This document shows positions 44,050 through 52,535 of a DNA stretch of 64,000 nucleotides, piece after piece. The DNA is taken from assembly GCA_947627985.1 (NCBI GenBank), contig CANQYD010000002.1, positions 78,749 through 142,748 of the forward strand, given 5' to 3'. The position numbers and the translations under genes were made by a program. The DNA comes from an uncultured Clostridia bacterium. Lineage in GTDB: Bacteria > Bacillota > Clostridia > Oscillospirales > Ruminococcaceae. Numbering within the stretch: position 1 is the stretch's first letter; each line of letters begins with the position of its first letter. Under the pieces are notes generated by a model. The model worked only from the letters and a program-made list of their open reading frames with translations. It was not told the DNA's origin and searched no databases.

Positions 44050-44493
44050 TTATTTGCCCTGCTTTGCGCTGAGCTTTGAGAGGATCGCAGTCATCTGCTC
44101 GATCTCCTCATCGGTCACGTCTTCAAACATTTCGGCGTCCATCGCGTCAAATATCTGCTTGGTCTTTTTAAGCAGCGCGACGCCGCTGTCGGTGATGGTG
44201 ATGTGGTTCTTTCTCGCGTCGTCAAAGGACTGACTTCTTGAGATGTAGCCCGCCCCTTCAAGCTTGTTTAAAGTGACAGCGACCGCTGCCGAGGAGATGT
44301 CAAGCTTCTGGGCGATGTCTTTTTGGCATATGCTCTTGTTTTCGGCGATGATCGCGAGCATATGATGCTGGCTGGAATGAACCTCGAGATCAGAAAGTTT
44401 TTCTTCTACCATCGAGCGGTGGAGCCGGTTGGTGTAGAGGAAGAGATGCATGAGCTCTGAGATCTTCTTTTGTCTGGCAGTTTCTTTCTTCAT
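44050..44493 (-). CDS. MarR-family transcriptional regulator
   Basis: 147 residues. The winged helix is clear: SSQHHMLAIIAENKSICQKDIAQKLDISSAAVAVTLNKLEGAGYISRSQSFDDARKNHITITDSG. MarR proteins are dimeric repressors released by ligands. It is the first gene before the ABC exporter pair and divergent from the MATE pump, so it probably regulates one or both. GGACGAAGCAAC precedes the ATG. Confidence 0.95.
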   Translation of the reverse strand: MKKETARQKKISELMHLFLYTNRLHRSMVEEKLSDLEVHSSQHHMLAIIAENKSICQKDIAQKLDISSAAVAVTLNKLEGAGYISRSQSFDDARKNHITITDSGVALLKKTKQIFDAMDAEMFEDVTDEEIEQMTAILSKLSAKQGK

Positions 44494-44539
44494 GTTGCTT
44501 CGTCCTTTCCGTTTTTTAGCTCTTGCGGGCTGAATGCAC

Positions 44540-44559
44540 TTAATTAGCGCATTAACTAA
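44540..44559. promoter_or_regulatory. Probable MarR operator
   Basis: Imperfect palindrome TTAATTAGCGCATTAACTAA (8 of 11 half-site positions match) lies at or just after the expected marR transcription start, a position fit for autorepression. Confidence 0.5.
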
Positions 44560-44570
44560 AAGTCAAGAAC

Positions 44571-44599
44571 ATTTTATACTATTCTATTAAAAAAGTCAA
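44571..44599 (-). promoter_or_regulatory. Promoter of marR-ABC exporter
   Basis: Minus strand TTGACT (44594-44599), 17-bp spacer, TAAAAT (44571-44576). Confidence 0.75.
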
Positions 44600-44682
44600 T
44601 ACTTAAAAAATCTAAATTTTCAGCGATTCACCCTGAAAAACTGTGCAGGATAACTAATAGAAAAAAACTGTGTGAAAGGGGG

Positions 44683-44711
44683 TTGAAAATAATGTGCAAC
44701 TGTGATATAGT
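44683..44711 (+). promoter_or_regulatory. Promoter of MATE transporter gene
   Basis: TTGAAA (44683-44688), 17-bp spacer, TATAGT (44706-44711), 36 bp before the start codon. Confidence 0.75.
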
Positions 44712-44746
44712 ATCATGGTCTAATAAGAAATAAGTGAGGAATAAAC

Positions 44747-46144
44747 ATGTTTTCGGGCTTCAGGAAAAAGTACATAGGCGATAAAGCGTTCTACAGGCGG
44801 CTCTGCGCGGTGGTTTTGCCGATAATCGTTCAGAACGCGATAACGACGTTCGTCGGGCTTTTGGACAACATAATGGTCGGAAAGACGGGAACAGACCCGA
44901 TGACGGGCGTGTCGATCGCAAACCAGCTGGTATTCGTGTTCAATATTTTAATATTCGGCGCGATATCGGGCGCAGGCATCTTCACGGCTCAGTTTCACGG
45001 CTCAAACGACACCGAAGGGGTTCGGCAGACGATGAGATTCAAGCTCATCATCTGCACCGTCATCTCGGCTTTGGGGCTTGTCGTTTTCGGGCTCTTCAGG
45101 TCAAATCTTGTGTCGCTTTATATTTCCGGCAACGCAAATATAGGCGATCCCGCGGCGACGCTAAATCACGGCGTTGAGTATCTTGCGGTGATGATGTTCG
45201 GGCTGCTGCCTTTTGCGATAACGCAGTCCTATGCGGGAACGCTCAGGGAGACCGGCGAGACCGTCGTGCCGATGGCTGCCGGGATAGTTGCGGTTCTTGT
45301 AAATCTGACGTTCAACTGGATTCTGATCTTCGGTCATCTGGGAGCGCCGGCTATGGGAGCTGTGGGCGCCGCGATCGCAACCGTGATATCAAGATATGTC
45401 GAACTCGTGATAGTAGTGGTGTGGACCCATACCCATCTTAAAAAATGCCCCTTTGCCAAAGGACTTTACCGCAGCGCTTATATCCCGGCAAAGGTCGTCA
45501 AGGCGATCATCAGAAAGGGCACTCCCCTCCTCTTAAACGAATCCCTCTGGAGCTTCGGCATCGCCGCGGTCACGCAGTGCTATGCATATCGAAGCCTTGA
45601 GGTCGTCTCCGCAAACAACATCTCGGTCACGGTCATGAACCTCTTTAACGTGGTATTTCTGTCCTTGGGAAGCGCTATATCGATAATCGTCGGTCAGGAG
45701 CTCGGCTCTGGTCACAGCGAGGAGGCTGTCGATATCGACAGAAAACTCCTCTTCATTTCCTTTGTGTCGGGAATCGTGACGGGTTCCGTGATGGCTTTGG
45801 TGGCGCCGATATTCCCAAGATTTTACAATACCGAGCCCGAGATCATGGAGCTTGCGACGAAGTTTATATTAGCCGTCGCCGCGGGAATGCCGGTGCAGTC
45901 ATTCTTAAATGCCTGTTACTTCACTCTCAGATCGGGCGGAAAGACGGTCATCACGTTTATCTTTGACAGCGGCGCCATCTGGGCGATAAATTATCCGCTG
46001 GTCTATATCCTTGTCCATTTCGCTCCAAACATGCCGGTAGCTCTTATAATGCTCTGCGAGCAGATGTCGGGGCTGGTGAGGTGCGCGATCGGGCTTATCT
46101 TAGTCAGGAGAAAGACTTGGGTCAACAACCTCACGACGACCTGA
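44747..46144 (+). CDS. MATE-family multidrug/Na+ antiporter
   Basis: 465 residues with twelve predicted helices in two six-helix halves; typical MATE segments VVLPIIVQNAITTFVGLLDNIMVGKTG and ISIIVGQELGSG. It exports cationic compounds using a Na+ or H+ gradient. Single gene with its own promoter, divergent from marR, and start after GAGGAATAAAC. Confidence 0.94.
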   Translation: MFSGFRKKYIGDKAFYRRLCAVVLPIIVQNAITTFVGLLDNIMVGKTGTDPMTGVSIANQLVFVFNILIFGAISGAGIFTAQFHGSNDTEGVRQTMRFKLIICTVISALGLVVFGLFRSNLVSLYISGNANIGDPAATLNHGVEYLAVMMFGLLPFAITQSYAGTLRETGETVVPMAAGIVAVLVNLTFNWILIFGHLGAPAMGAVGAAIATVISRYVELVIVVVWTHTHLKKCPFAKGLYRSAYIPAKVVKAIIRKGTPLLLNESLWSFGIAAVTQCYAYRSLEVVSANNISVTVMNLFNVVFLSLGSAISIIVGQELGSGHSEEAVDIDRKLLFISFVSGIVTGSVMALVAPIFPRFYNTEPEIMELATKFILAVAAGMPVQSFLNACYFTLRSGGKTVITFIFDSGAIWAINYPLVYILVHFAPNMPVALIMLCEQMSGLVRCAIGLILVRRKTWVNNLTTT

Positions 46145-46189
46145 AAACCCGCAGGAAAAAATATGCCGAAATTTTTTAAAAAATAACGG

Positions 46190-46218
46190 TTGCGTTTTCC
46201 GAAAAAGTGTGCTATTAT
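46190..46218 (+). promoter_or_regulatory. Promoter of TPR protein gene
   Basis: TTGCGT (46190-46195), 17-bp spacer, TATTAT (46213-46218) with extended element TGTG. Confidence 0.7.
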
Positions 46219-46249
46219 AGAAGCAGAACTTTTTTGCGGGGTGTTTATC

Positions 46250-47179
46250 ATGATAAAGAGCAGACTGGAGGCAAGGAGCCTGAGAATCTGGCTGACCTGT
46301 ATCGTACTCTTCCTTGCGGCAGCGATAATTGCCGCCTGCGCCGTCGGTTTTCTGTCCGAAAGGCTGGTCTACAGATGGTTCCCGATACTGGATTTTAATC
46401 TCGCCGTCGAGGGTACCGTCATGGGCAAGGAGCTGCCCGCATGGTTTAAAGATAATTTCAGCTTCGCGTGTTCGGTGATCTGCATGATCGCCTTTATCGC
46501 ACTTACCGCTCATTTGATATATGTTATCGTCCTGAATATTTTCAGATACCAGCGGCACAGGGCTGCAAAAATCCTGAAAAAAACGGGCTACTCAAAGGAG
46601 TATTTTGATCTTTTGGAGGACAAGCGGAGGCAGCTCAGCGGCACAAGCCTCAGCGCGAGAAATGATCTCTGCGTGGCTTCCGCATATTGCGACGGCAGAC
46701 GGTATGACGACGCTTTTGCGGTGCTCAGAGATATCGATCTCGACCGGTTTGATCCGAAGCTTGCGGCGAGATATTATACTCTTTATGCTTATCTTTTCCT
46801 GCTGACGGGAGACGCGGAGAGTGCAAAATCCACGCTGACGCTCGGTGAGAGCTTCTTGAAAAAATATCCCGAAATGCCGGAAAAACTTCTGACCGAGGCG
46901 CTTTTAAAATATGCCGAGAAGGATTATTACGGCGCGAAAACCGGCTTCACGGAGCTTTTGAACGCAAAGCCGGTCGAGGTGAGAGTCTGGGCAGGGCTTT
47001 ATCTCGGGCTTGTGTACTTAAGGCTCGGAAAGAAGGAGCTTGCAAGAAAGCTTGCGGGCGAGCTCGGGAAGTATAAAAAAACTCCCCGCCAGAGCGAGGA
47101 TATGATTAAGCTCCTTAAGAAGATCGAGACGGCGTATGCTCTTGAGGCTGAAGAGAAGAGCGCGCTGCAAGTCAGATGA
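46250..47179 (+). CDS. Membrane protein with TPR-like domain
   Basis: 309 residues from ATG 46250; the longer reading frame start overlaps the promoter. Two helices (TCIVLFLAAAIIAACAVGFL and ACSVICMIAFIALTAHLIYVIVL) flank a short outer loop, and residues from about 130 form helical pairs with TPR spacing (DDAFAVLRDIDLDRFDPKLAARYYTLYAYLFLLTGDAESAKSTL). TPRs mediate protein contacts. Family and partner unknown. Confidence 0.75.
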   Translation: MIKSRLEARSLRIWLTCIVLFLAAAIIAACAVGFLSERLVYRWFPILDFNLAVEGTVMGKELPAWFKDNFSFACSVICMIAFIALTAHLIYVIVLNIFRYQRHRAAKILKKTGYSKEYFDLLEDKRRQLSGTSLSARNDLCVASAYCDGRRYDDAFAVLRDIDLDRFDPKLAARYYTLYAYLFLLTGDAESAKSTLTLGESFLKKYPEMPEKLLTEALLKYAEKDYYGAKTGFTELLNAKPVEVRVWAGLYLGLVYLRLGKKELARKLAGELGKYKKTPRQSEDMIKLLKKIETAYALEAEEKSALQVR

Positions 47180-47233
47180 TAGAGGGTTAGAAGATAGAAG
47201 ATAGAGATATCACTAAAACCTATGTAATACAGA

Positions 47234-47271
47234 CAGGGTCAAGGTTGGGAAGGACTTGACCCTGTTTTTTT
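47234..47271 (+). terminator. Terminator after TPR protein gene
   Basis: Perfect 10-bp stem CAGGGTCAAG/CTTGACCCTG followed by seven T residues. It lies 8 bp from the convergent ruvX stop. A purine-rich repeat tract (47180-47212) lies just before it. Confidence 0.92.
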
Positions 47272-47278
47272 GTTTAAA

Positions 47279-47719
47279 TTAGTCGCCGATTTTACCCTCG
47301 GACTGTTTTTTCTTCCTATAATCCAGATAGCTCTCCAAAATCAGCGTCGCGGCGACGGCGTCGATGATGTTCTTGCGTTTTTTGCCGCGGACGTTGGTCT
47401 CGTTTAAGATTTCCGCCGCCTGAACGGTCGTGACCCGCTCGTCCCAGAGCACGGTTTTTATGCCGCTCTCACGCTCAAGCCGTTCCGCAAGGGCTTCGCA
47501 CATCTTCGCCCTCTCCCCTCTTGAGCCGTCCATGTTGATGGGGTGCCCGACTACGATGAGCTCCGCGCCTATCTCATCTGCCTTCTCTTTGAGCTTCTGA
47601 AATCGTTTCTCCGGGCTCTTTTCAAAGACCGTTCCCAAGGGCGACGCTATCGCCTCCGACGCCTGACAGCAGGCAAGTCCGGTTCTCGAATCGCCGTAAT
47701 CTATCGCCAAAATTACCAT
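47279..47719 (-). CDS. ruvX: RuvX/YqgF, Holliday-junction resolvase-like nuclease
   Basis: 146 residues with an RNase H-like fold: LAIDYGDSRTGLA at the N-terminus, ELIVVGHPINMDGSRG, LWDERVTTVQA and NIIDAVAATLILESYL at the C-terminus. Members process 16S rRNA 5' ends and have been proposed to resolve junctions. It follows the ROK gene by 25 bp. Confidence 0.94.
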   Translation of the reverse strand: MVILAIDYGDSRTGLACCQASEAIASPLGTVFEKSPEKRFQKLKEKADEIGAELIVVGHPINMDGSRGERAKMCEALAERLERESGIKTVLWDERVTTVQAAEILNETNVRGKKRKNIIDAVAATLILESYLDYRKKKQSEGKIGD

Positions 47720-47744
47720 ATTTTTTCCCGATTATAAGATTTTG

Positions 47745-48692
47745 TCACTTGCTGATCCCTAAAAACGCGGCGCCGATTATCCCCGCTTCGTTGCCCAGCT
47801 CGGCTCGGACTATCCGGGTATTTTTTTCGGAGCGCTTTGAGTAGACCTGCTCGCGAACGGCTTCCTTGAGCGGCTCCATCAGCGCGTCCCCCTCGTTGCA
47901 GACTCCTCCGCCGATACATAAAACCTCCGGCTGGAAGACGTTGATGGTGTTCGCGATCCCGACCGCGAGATACTTTATGTACTTGTCCACGACACCTTTT
48001 GCGGCTTCGTCCCCCGCCCTCATCGCGTTGAACGCGAGCCTGCCGGAGATGTGATCCCCCATCATCTCGTGCATTTTCGACTCGGGGTGAGCGTCCATCG
48101 CCTCTTTGGTCATTCTGATGAGCCCTGTCGCCGAGCTGTAGACCTCAAAGCAGCCCTTTCTGCCGCAGGTGCACGGAACTCCGTCCACTTCGACGACGGT
48201 GTGACCGATCTCAGCTCCCGCAAAGTTGAAGCCGGAGTATATCTTGCCGCCGATGATTATGCCTCCTCCCACGCCCGTGCCGAGGGTTATGCATACCGCG
48301 TCCTGAGCGCCCTTTGCGGCTCCGGCTACGAATTCACCGTATGCCGCGGCGTTGGCGTCGTTTTCGACGCAGACCGGCTTGCCCAAGTCGTTTTCGATGT
48401 ACTCCGCCACAGGCTCGTTATAAAAATCGAGGTTGTTGGCGTATTCGATCACCCCGGTGTCGCTGTTGACGGTCCCGGGAGAACCGATCCCGACCGATTC
48501 TATCTGAGAGACAGTAAGACCCGCCTTTTCGACGGCTTCAAGGGAGACCTTCACCATGTCCTTGCAAATCTCCCGGCAGGAACGGGGACGGTTCGTCGGG
48601 GTAGAAGCCTTCGCAAGTATCTTAAATTCAGAATCCACAACTCCGGCGGCTATGTTTGTCCCGCCGAGGTCAATGCCGATGTAGTATTTCAT
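47745..48692 (-). CDS. ROK-family glucokinase
   Basis: 315 residues from ATG 48692, behind AAAGGAGCAGC; a longer frame continues upstream into the promoter and is rejected. ATP-binding YYIGIDLGGTNIAAGVVD, sugar-binding ENDANAAAYGE, GTGVGGGIIIGG and the zinc motif CTCGRKGCFE are present. It phosphorylates glucose (or a related hexose) released by the glycosidases in this window. Confidence 0.94.
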   Translation of the reverse strand: MKYYIGIDLGGTNIAAGVVDSEFKILAKASTPTNRPRSCREICKDMVKVSLEAVEKAGLTVSQIESVGIGSPGTVNSDTGVIEYANNLDFYNEPVAEYIENDLGKPVCVENDANAAAYGEFVAGAAKGAQDAVCITLGTGVGGGIIIGGKIYSGFNFAGAEIGHTVVEVDGVPCTCGRKGCFEVYSSATGLIRMTKEAMDAHPESKMHEMMGDHISGRLAFNAMRAGDEAAKGVVDKYIKYLAVGIANTINVFQPEVLCIGGGVCNEGDALMEPLKEAVREQVYSKRSEKNTRIVRAELGNEAGIIGAAFLGISK

Positions 48693-48720
48693 AATGCTGC
48701 TCCTTTGCAGGTTTTTTATT

Positions 48721-48749
48721 ATTTTAGCATTTTTTCGGCAAGATGTCAA
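48721..48749 (-). promoter_or_regulatory. Promoter of ROK-ruvX
   Basis: Minus strand TTGACA (48744-48749), 17-bp spacer, TAAAAT (48721-48726). The -35 is embedded in the motif shared with the addB and carbonic anhydrase promoters; IS copy 2 begins 16 bp upstream. Confidence 0.85.
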
Positions 48750-48816
48750 CATAGAAGGCAGAAAGGGAGTGTACAAATCGCCCACAATATGTTATAATAA
48801 CCACGAGGTGATAAAA

Positions 48817-49101
48817 ATGTCTCGAACAGCAAAAATTGACGAAAACATATATTGCCCAAAATGCGGGAAGCACGAGCATCAGGTAAAACATGGCAAAAAC
48901 AAGTCGGGGTCACAGAAGTATCGCTGCAACGATTGCGGCATGGACTACACCCCCGAGCCGCGCCCATGGTAGTACAGCGAGGAGGTTCGCGAGCAGGCAA
49001 TTAAGACGTACTATTCCGGAGTGAGCGGTCGAAAGGTGGGAATTTTGAACAATTTCAACAAATCCAACGTCTATAATTGGATAAAAAAACGAAATAAATG
49101 A
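48817..49101 (+). pseudogene. InsA-like gene interrupted by an amber codon (copy 2)
   Basis: It reads as copy 1 (MSRTAKIDENIYCPKCGK) until codon 52, where the CAG of copy 1 is TAG (48970-48972). The frame continues intact to TGA 49099 and the A7C run (49083-49090) is conserved. Unless the stop is suppressed, only a 51-residue zinc-ribbon peptide is made. Confidence 0.85.
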
Positions 49102-49648
49102 TCAACAGCTCGTTGAAAATCCGTCAAAAATTTCTGATTTTTTCAAGAAATTTAATATCAAGCCTAAACTTTTTGAACTCGACGAGCTTTACTGGTTTAT
49201 CGGTAAAAAGCCTAAAACCGAGACAAAGGAAAATGTTTATTTGATGACCATGGTTGCCCGCAAACCGCGTATTATTGTCGGTTTACAGGTTGCCGAGGAT
49301 AAGTCTGCACACAGGATTCAGGAGATAGTCGACGGCGCTCCGTATGCCGATTACTACTGCACCGACGGGTATTTCGGGTATCTGAGCGTTATCTATCCCG
49401 GAAAGCATATCTACAACTGCCATGACAAAAGCGATACTTTCACAGTCGAAAGCGTTAATGCGGACTTTCGTGATTATATACCGTTGCTTCGCAGAAGAAG
49501 CAGATGCTTTGCGAGAAGCATTGAAACCCTGAGAGCTGTCGTTGAAGTTTTTGTTGACGCCTACAACAAATTCGGAATCGCAAAATTGATGTATCGTGAG
49601 CGCTATCCGAAAGGCGAGTTTCCTTTCGGGCTGGTTGATTTTCTTTGA
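49091..49648 (+). CDS. InsB'-like DDE part of IS1-family element (copy 2)
   Basis: About 185 codons, open from the A7C run to TGA 49648, with the same DDE landmarks as copy 1 (ELDELYWFIG, CTDGYFGYL, FTVESVNADFRDY). There are several substitutions relative to copy 1 but no stop. It cannot form the full transposase because insA upstream is broken; it might be complemented in trans only in part. Confidence 0.75.
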   Translation, partial: EINDQQLVENPSKISDFFKKFNIKPKLFELDELYWFIGKKPKTETKENVYLMTMVARKPRIIVGLQVAEDKSAHRIQEIVDGAPYADYYCTDGYFGYLSVIYPGKHIYNCHDKSDTFTVESVNADFRDYIPLLRRRSRCFARSIETLRAVVEVFVDAYNKFGIAKLMYRERYPKGEFPFGLVDFL

Positions 49649-49686
49649 TGTGGGCGGGTTGGACACTCCCACCCTCCAACCTCTAC

Positions 49687-49715
49687 TTGACAAACCCCTC
49701 AAACTATGCTAAAAT
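49687..49715 (+). promoter_or_regulatory. Promoter of pyrR-uracil permease
   Basis: TTGACA (49687-49692), 17-bp spacer, TAAAAT (49710-49715). It starts 16 bp after the right end of IS copy 2. Confidence 0.85.
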
Positions 49716-49775
49716 ATATAAAATCTTTAATTTCGGTACTGCGATGCCGGTAAGATGGAAATTGTTGTTAATGTC

Positions 49776-49807
49776 CCGCCGTGCAGTTTTATGCCCGGCG
49801 GTTTTTT
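49776..49807 (+). promoter_or_regulatory. Candidate transcription attenuator in the pyrR leader
   Basis: Stem CCGCCG/CGGCGG (49776-49781 with 49796-49801) is followed directly by six T residues, 9 bp before the pyrR start, in a leader of about 95 nt. A terminator here is expected for pyrimidine-controlled attenuation. The usual PyrR-binding loop sequence was not recognised in the leader. Confidence 0.6.
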
Positions 49808-49816
49808 GGAGGCTGT

Positions 49817-50338
49817 ATGGTCGAAAAAGCCGTTATTATGGAGGAAAATGCCGTCAGGCGCGCGCTTGTCAGGATATCCCATGAGATCCTCGAAAAAAAC
49901 AAGGGCGCCGCTTCTCTCTGCCTTTTGGGGATAAGAAGCCGCGGGTCTGCTCTTGCGGAATTCATCGCAAATAATATTTTTGATATCGAGGGCGTGCGCG
50001 TACCCTGCGGCGACATCGACATCAGACCCTACCGCGACGATCTGAAAGTTCATGAGCTTCGGGAGACCGAGCTGCCCTTCCCCGTCGAAGGCAAAAAAAT
50101 CGTTCTTGTAGATGATGTTCTATATACCGGCAGGACCGCAAGAGCCGCTATTGAAGCGGTTTTCTCGGTCGGTCGTCCGGCTATGATACAGTTTGCTGTG
50201 CTCATCGACAGAGGTCATCGGGAACTCCCGATCAGAGCCGATTATGTCGGAAAAAATATTCCGACGTCGCGCTCGGAACAGATCAGCGTCAAGATACCGC
50301 CGTTTGACGACGAGACGTCGGTCAGGCTGATGGAATAA
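49817..50338 (+). CDS. pyrR: PyrR, pyrimidine attenuation regulator/uracil phosphoribosyltransferase
   Basis: 173 residues from ATG 49817 behind TTTTGGAGGCTGT. Landmarks: [32 protein letters not shown] loop [20 protein letters not shown] and [27 protein letters not shown]. PyrR binds UMP and pyr leader RNA to favour termination. The next gene is an NCS2 permease, the usual B. subtilis-like partner. Confidence 0.96.
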   Translation: MVEKAVIMEENAVRRALVRISHEILEKNKGAASLCLLGIRSRGSALAEFIANNIFDIEGVRVPCGDIDIRPYRDDLKVHELRETELPFPVEGKKIVLVDDVLYTGRTARAAIEAVFSVGRPAMIQFAVLIDRGHRELPIRADYVGKNIPTSRSEQISVKIPPFDDETSVRLME

Positions 50339-50398
50339 TATCGTGATTTCCGCCGATCACGCCGGCGGCAACATAAATCAAATCAGGAGGAATTCAAA

Positions 50399-51775
50399 AT
50401 GAAACTCACCTACGGCATCAAGGACAAGCCGAAGTTCGGTCAGATGATCGTCTTCGCGATCCAGCAGCTCCTTGCGATCATGGCTGCGACCCTCGTGGTC
50501 CCGGTCATCACCTCGGGAGCTATGAGCGAGGGCTCGATGGACCCCGCCGCGGCGCTCTTCGGAGCAGGCGTCGGCACTCTCGTCTACGTCCTCTTCACAA
50601 AGGCTTCCAGTCCGGTATTTCTGGGCTCGTCCTTCGCGTTTTTGGGATCGATGGCTGCTGCGTTTGCAGGAGGCGTCTCGATGCAGCTCGGCTTCTTGGG
50701 GCTGATCTTCGGCGCGATTTTCGCAGGTCTTGTCTATGTTGTGATAGCGATCTTGGTCAAGGTGGCAGGCGTAGATTGGCTCAATAAGCTCATGCCGACC
50801 GTCGTCATCGGACCCACCGTCGCCATCATCGGACTCGGTCTTGCGGGCAACGCCATCGGCGATCTTCAGACCGGCGGCGTAAAGGCTGACGACGGCACTT
50901 CCGTCGCGGCGACGCTGATCTGCGTCCTCGTCGGCATCGTCACCCTGATCATCACCACTATCTGCTCCACCTTCGGCAAGAAGTTTGTCAAGCTGATCCC
51001 CTTCATCATCGGCATTTTGGGAGGATATGCACTGGCTACCGTCTTCACGATAATCGGCAACGTCGCAGGTATCGATCAGCTTAAAGTCATCAGCTATCAG
51101 TCCTTTGCAAACCTCGTTGACGGAGGATTCGGGCTGCACACGCTGATCCATATCCCCGATTTCACATTTATTCACGCATTCGGTGCGTTCGGCGAGCTTT
51201 CGGGAAGCTACATCGGAGCCGTCGCGATCGCGTATATTCCCGTCGCGTTCGTCGTCTTTGCCGAGCATGTCGCGGATCATAAAAACATCTCCTCCATCAT
51301 CGAAAAGGACCTCCTTGAGGACCCCGGACTTTCCCGCACCCTGCTCGGCGACGGCGTAGGTTCGATGGTCGGCGCCTTCTTCGGAGGCTGCCCGAACACC
51401 ACCTACGGCGAATCCATCGCATGCGTGGCGATCTCCGGCAACGCCTCGGTCGTCACCATCATCACGACCGCGGTCTTGGCGATTTTAGTCTCCTTCATCG
51501 CGCCGTTTGTGGCGTTCGTAAATTCGATCCCGAGCTGCGTCATGGGAGGCGTCTGCATCGCGCTCTACGGCTTCATCGCCGTCTCGGGTCTCAAGATGGT
51601 GCAGAAGGTCGATCTTGAGGAAAACCGCAACCTCTTCGTGGTCTCGACGATCCTCGTCTGCGGCATCGGCGGGCTGTCCCTGAGCTTCGGCGCGCTCACG
51701 ATCACCTCGGTCGCGACGGCGCTTATCCTCGGCATTATTGTTAATCAGATTTTGGGGATTAAGGATAAGAAGTAG
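50399..51775 (+). CDS. NCS2 nucleobase permease (uracil permease UraA/PyrP type)
   Basis: 458 residues with about 12-14 helices. NCS2 signatures: PVFLGSSFAFLGSM, PTVVIGPTVAIIGLGLA, FAEHVADHKNISSII and the motif GCPNTTYGESIACVAISGNAS, which fits uracil transporters. It imports uracil with protons and is cotranscribed with pyrR, 60 bp apart, with AGGAGGAATTCAAA before the ATG. Confidence 0.93.
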   Translation: MKLTYGIKDKPKFGQMIVFAIQQLLAIMAATLVVPVITSGAMSEGSMDPAAALFGAGVGTLVYVLFTKASSPVFLGSSFAFLGSMAAAFAGGVSMQLGFLGLIFGAIFAGLVYVVIAILVKVAGVDWLNKLMPTVVIGPTVAIIGLGLAGNAIGDLQTGGVKADDGTSVAATLICVLVGIVTLIITTICSTFGKKFVKLIPFIIGILGGYALATVFTIIGNVAGIDQLKVISYQSFANLVDGGFGLHTLIHIPDFTFIHAFGAFGELSGSYIGAVAIAYIPVAFVVFAEHVADHKNISSIIEKDLLEDPGLSRTLLGDGVGSMVGAFFGGCPNTTYGESIACVAISGNASVVTIITTAVLAILVSFIAPFVAFVNSIPSCVMGGVCIALYGFIAVSGLKMVQKVDLEENRNLFVVSTILVCGIGGLSLSFGALTITSVATALILGIIVNQILGIKDKK

Positions 51776-51903
51776 TTGGGAATTAGATTAAGAACAGGTT
51801 TTGGGATATATAATAGCGCTTCGGACGGACGGGTGCCCATAAAGAAGTTTTCAATCAAAAAAATCAATTTACGGCACCCGTCAAGCGATATTCAGGGCGA
51901 AAA

Positions 51904-51935
51904 CAGGGCAAGGATAATCCTTGCCCTGTTTTTTA
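51904..51935 (+). terminator. Terminator after the permease gene
   Basis: Perfect 11-bp stem ACAGGGCAAGG/CCTTGCCCTGT followed by six T residues. Confidence 0.9.
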
Positions 51936-51984
51936 TGCTTCCGATTACCCCTACCGTGCTTTGCCAACATTCCCGGCAGCTTTC

Positions 51985-52190
51985 TCATCCGGCTTCAAAG
52001 TATTTGTATGGAATTTGCAACTGATTGCAGACCAAAAACAATTGCTTTTCCCGCTCGCTCCCCTTTAAATTCATAACCTCGTCGATCTTTTTCTTCAACT
52101 CATCTGCCGCGTACGGAGCGTCGCTGTAGTGCTGTGCGTCCAAGAGGGAGGCAGTTTTTGGAAAACCAGCTTTACATTTCCCTATAAATA
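51985..52190 (-). pseudogene. C-terminal gene remnant, family unknown
   Basis: An open minus-strand frame without a start codon ends at TGA 51985-51987. It has normal-looking coding content (LDAQHYSDAPYAADELKKKI, GSEREKQLFLVCNQLQIPYKY), so it is probably the 3' end of a lost gene. I do not recognise it. Confidence 0.45.
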
Positions 52191-52199
52191 TGATACAAT
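52171..52199 (+). promoter_or_regulatory. Orphan promoter before a truncated gene
   Basis: TTTACA (52171-52176), 17-bp spacer, TACAAT (52194-52199), followed by AAGGAGAGC and a GTG codon at 52239. Confidence 0.6.
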
Positions 52200-52221
52200 A
52201 TCAAAAATAAGTATGTATTTA

Positions 52222-52535
52222 TTAAGGAGAGCAAAACAGTGAACAACGAATGGAAAAGGCTGTATGAAGAAGCTGCGCGTCGCGAAAAGCTTTGTACTTT
52301 CTCCTCGATAAATAGGCGTTTACAGCATATTCACCGCAGGTCAATTTAATAATTTCCTTATCAAAATATGAAACGTACTTCATATTCACTATAAATCCAC
52401 GGCTTGACGCAAAAAAGCCGGGAATATCTATTGATTTTGTCCGGTATTCGATTCCCGCTTTTCCGAGAAGCGTACCATTTGCCGTATGAACAACCGTCTG
52501 CCTTGAACCCGATTCAAAACAGATGATATCCTGTC
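52222..52535 (-). pseudogene. LytTR DNA-binding domain remnant
   Basis: Reading the minus strand from about 52535 to TAA 52222 gives DIICFESGSRQTVVHTANG, then GFFASSRGFIVNMKYVSYFD and LTCGEYAVNAYLSRRKYKAF, an almost complete LytTR domain as in AgrA/LytR-type regulators. The 5' end is missing (TAA in frame just upstream), and the last 20 codons run into the opposite-strand fragment. It is a decayed regulator gene. Confidence 0.7.
52239..52349 (+). pseudogene. Truncated gene 5' end (MNNEWKRLYEEAA...)
   Basis: A promoter, a ribosome binding site and a GTG start lead into about 12-15 plausible codons, after which the sequence is the antisense of the LytTR remnant, and the frame stops at codon 37. 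It looks like a recombination scar that joined the 5' end of one gene to the 3' end of another in opposite orientation. Confidence 0.45.

Larger units (their letters stand above)
48765..49670 (+). mobile_element. IS1-family insertion sequence, copy 2 (906 bp, degraded)
   Basis: Same length and organisation as copy 1 (12860-13765). The ends are 22-bp inverted repeats with three mismatches; the left end reads GGGAGTGTACAAATCGCCC. No target duplication is seen (left flank AAGGCAGAAA, right flank ACCCTCCAAC), and insA has a nonsense mutation, so the copy is probably older or inactive. Confidence 0.88.

Noticed and set aside
48765..49670. Intact, active second IS copy
   Set aside because: The amber codon at 48970 and the absence of a target duplication argue against it.
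49716..49816. Purine-type riboswitch in the pyrR leader
   Set aside because: The conserved J2/3 and loop sequences of purine riboswitches are absent; only a terminator stem is supported.
50378..51280. Minus-strand open frame opposite the uracil permease
   Set aside because: Its sequence is dominated by Asp/Glu/Arg, the usual antisense image of a membrane protein gene.
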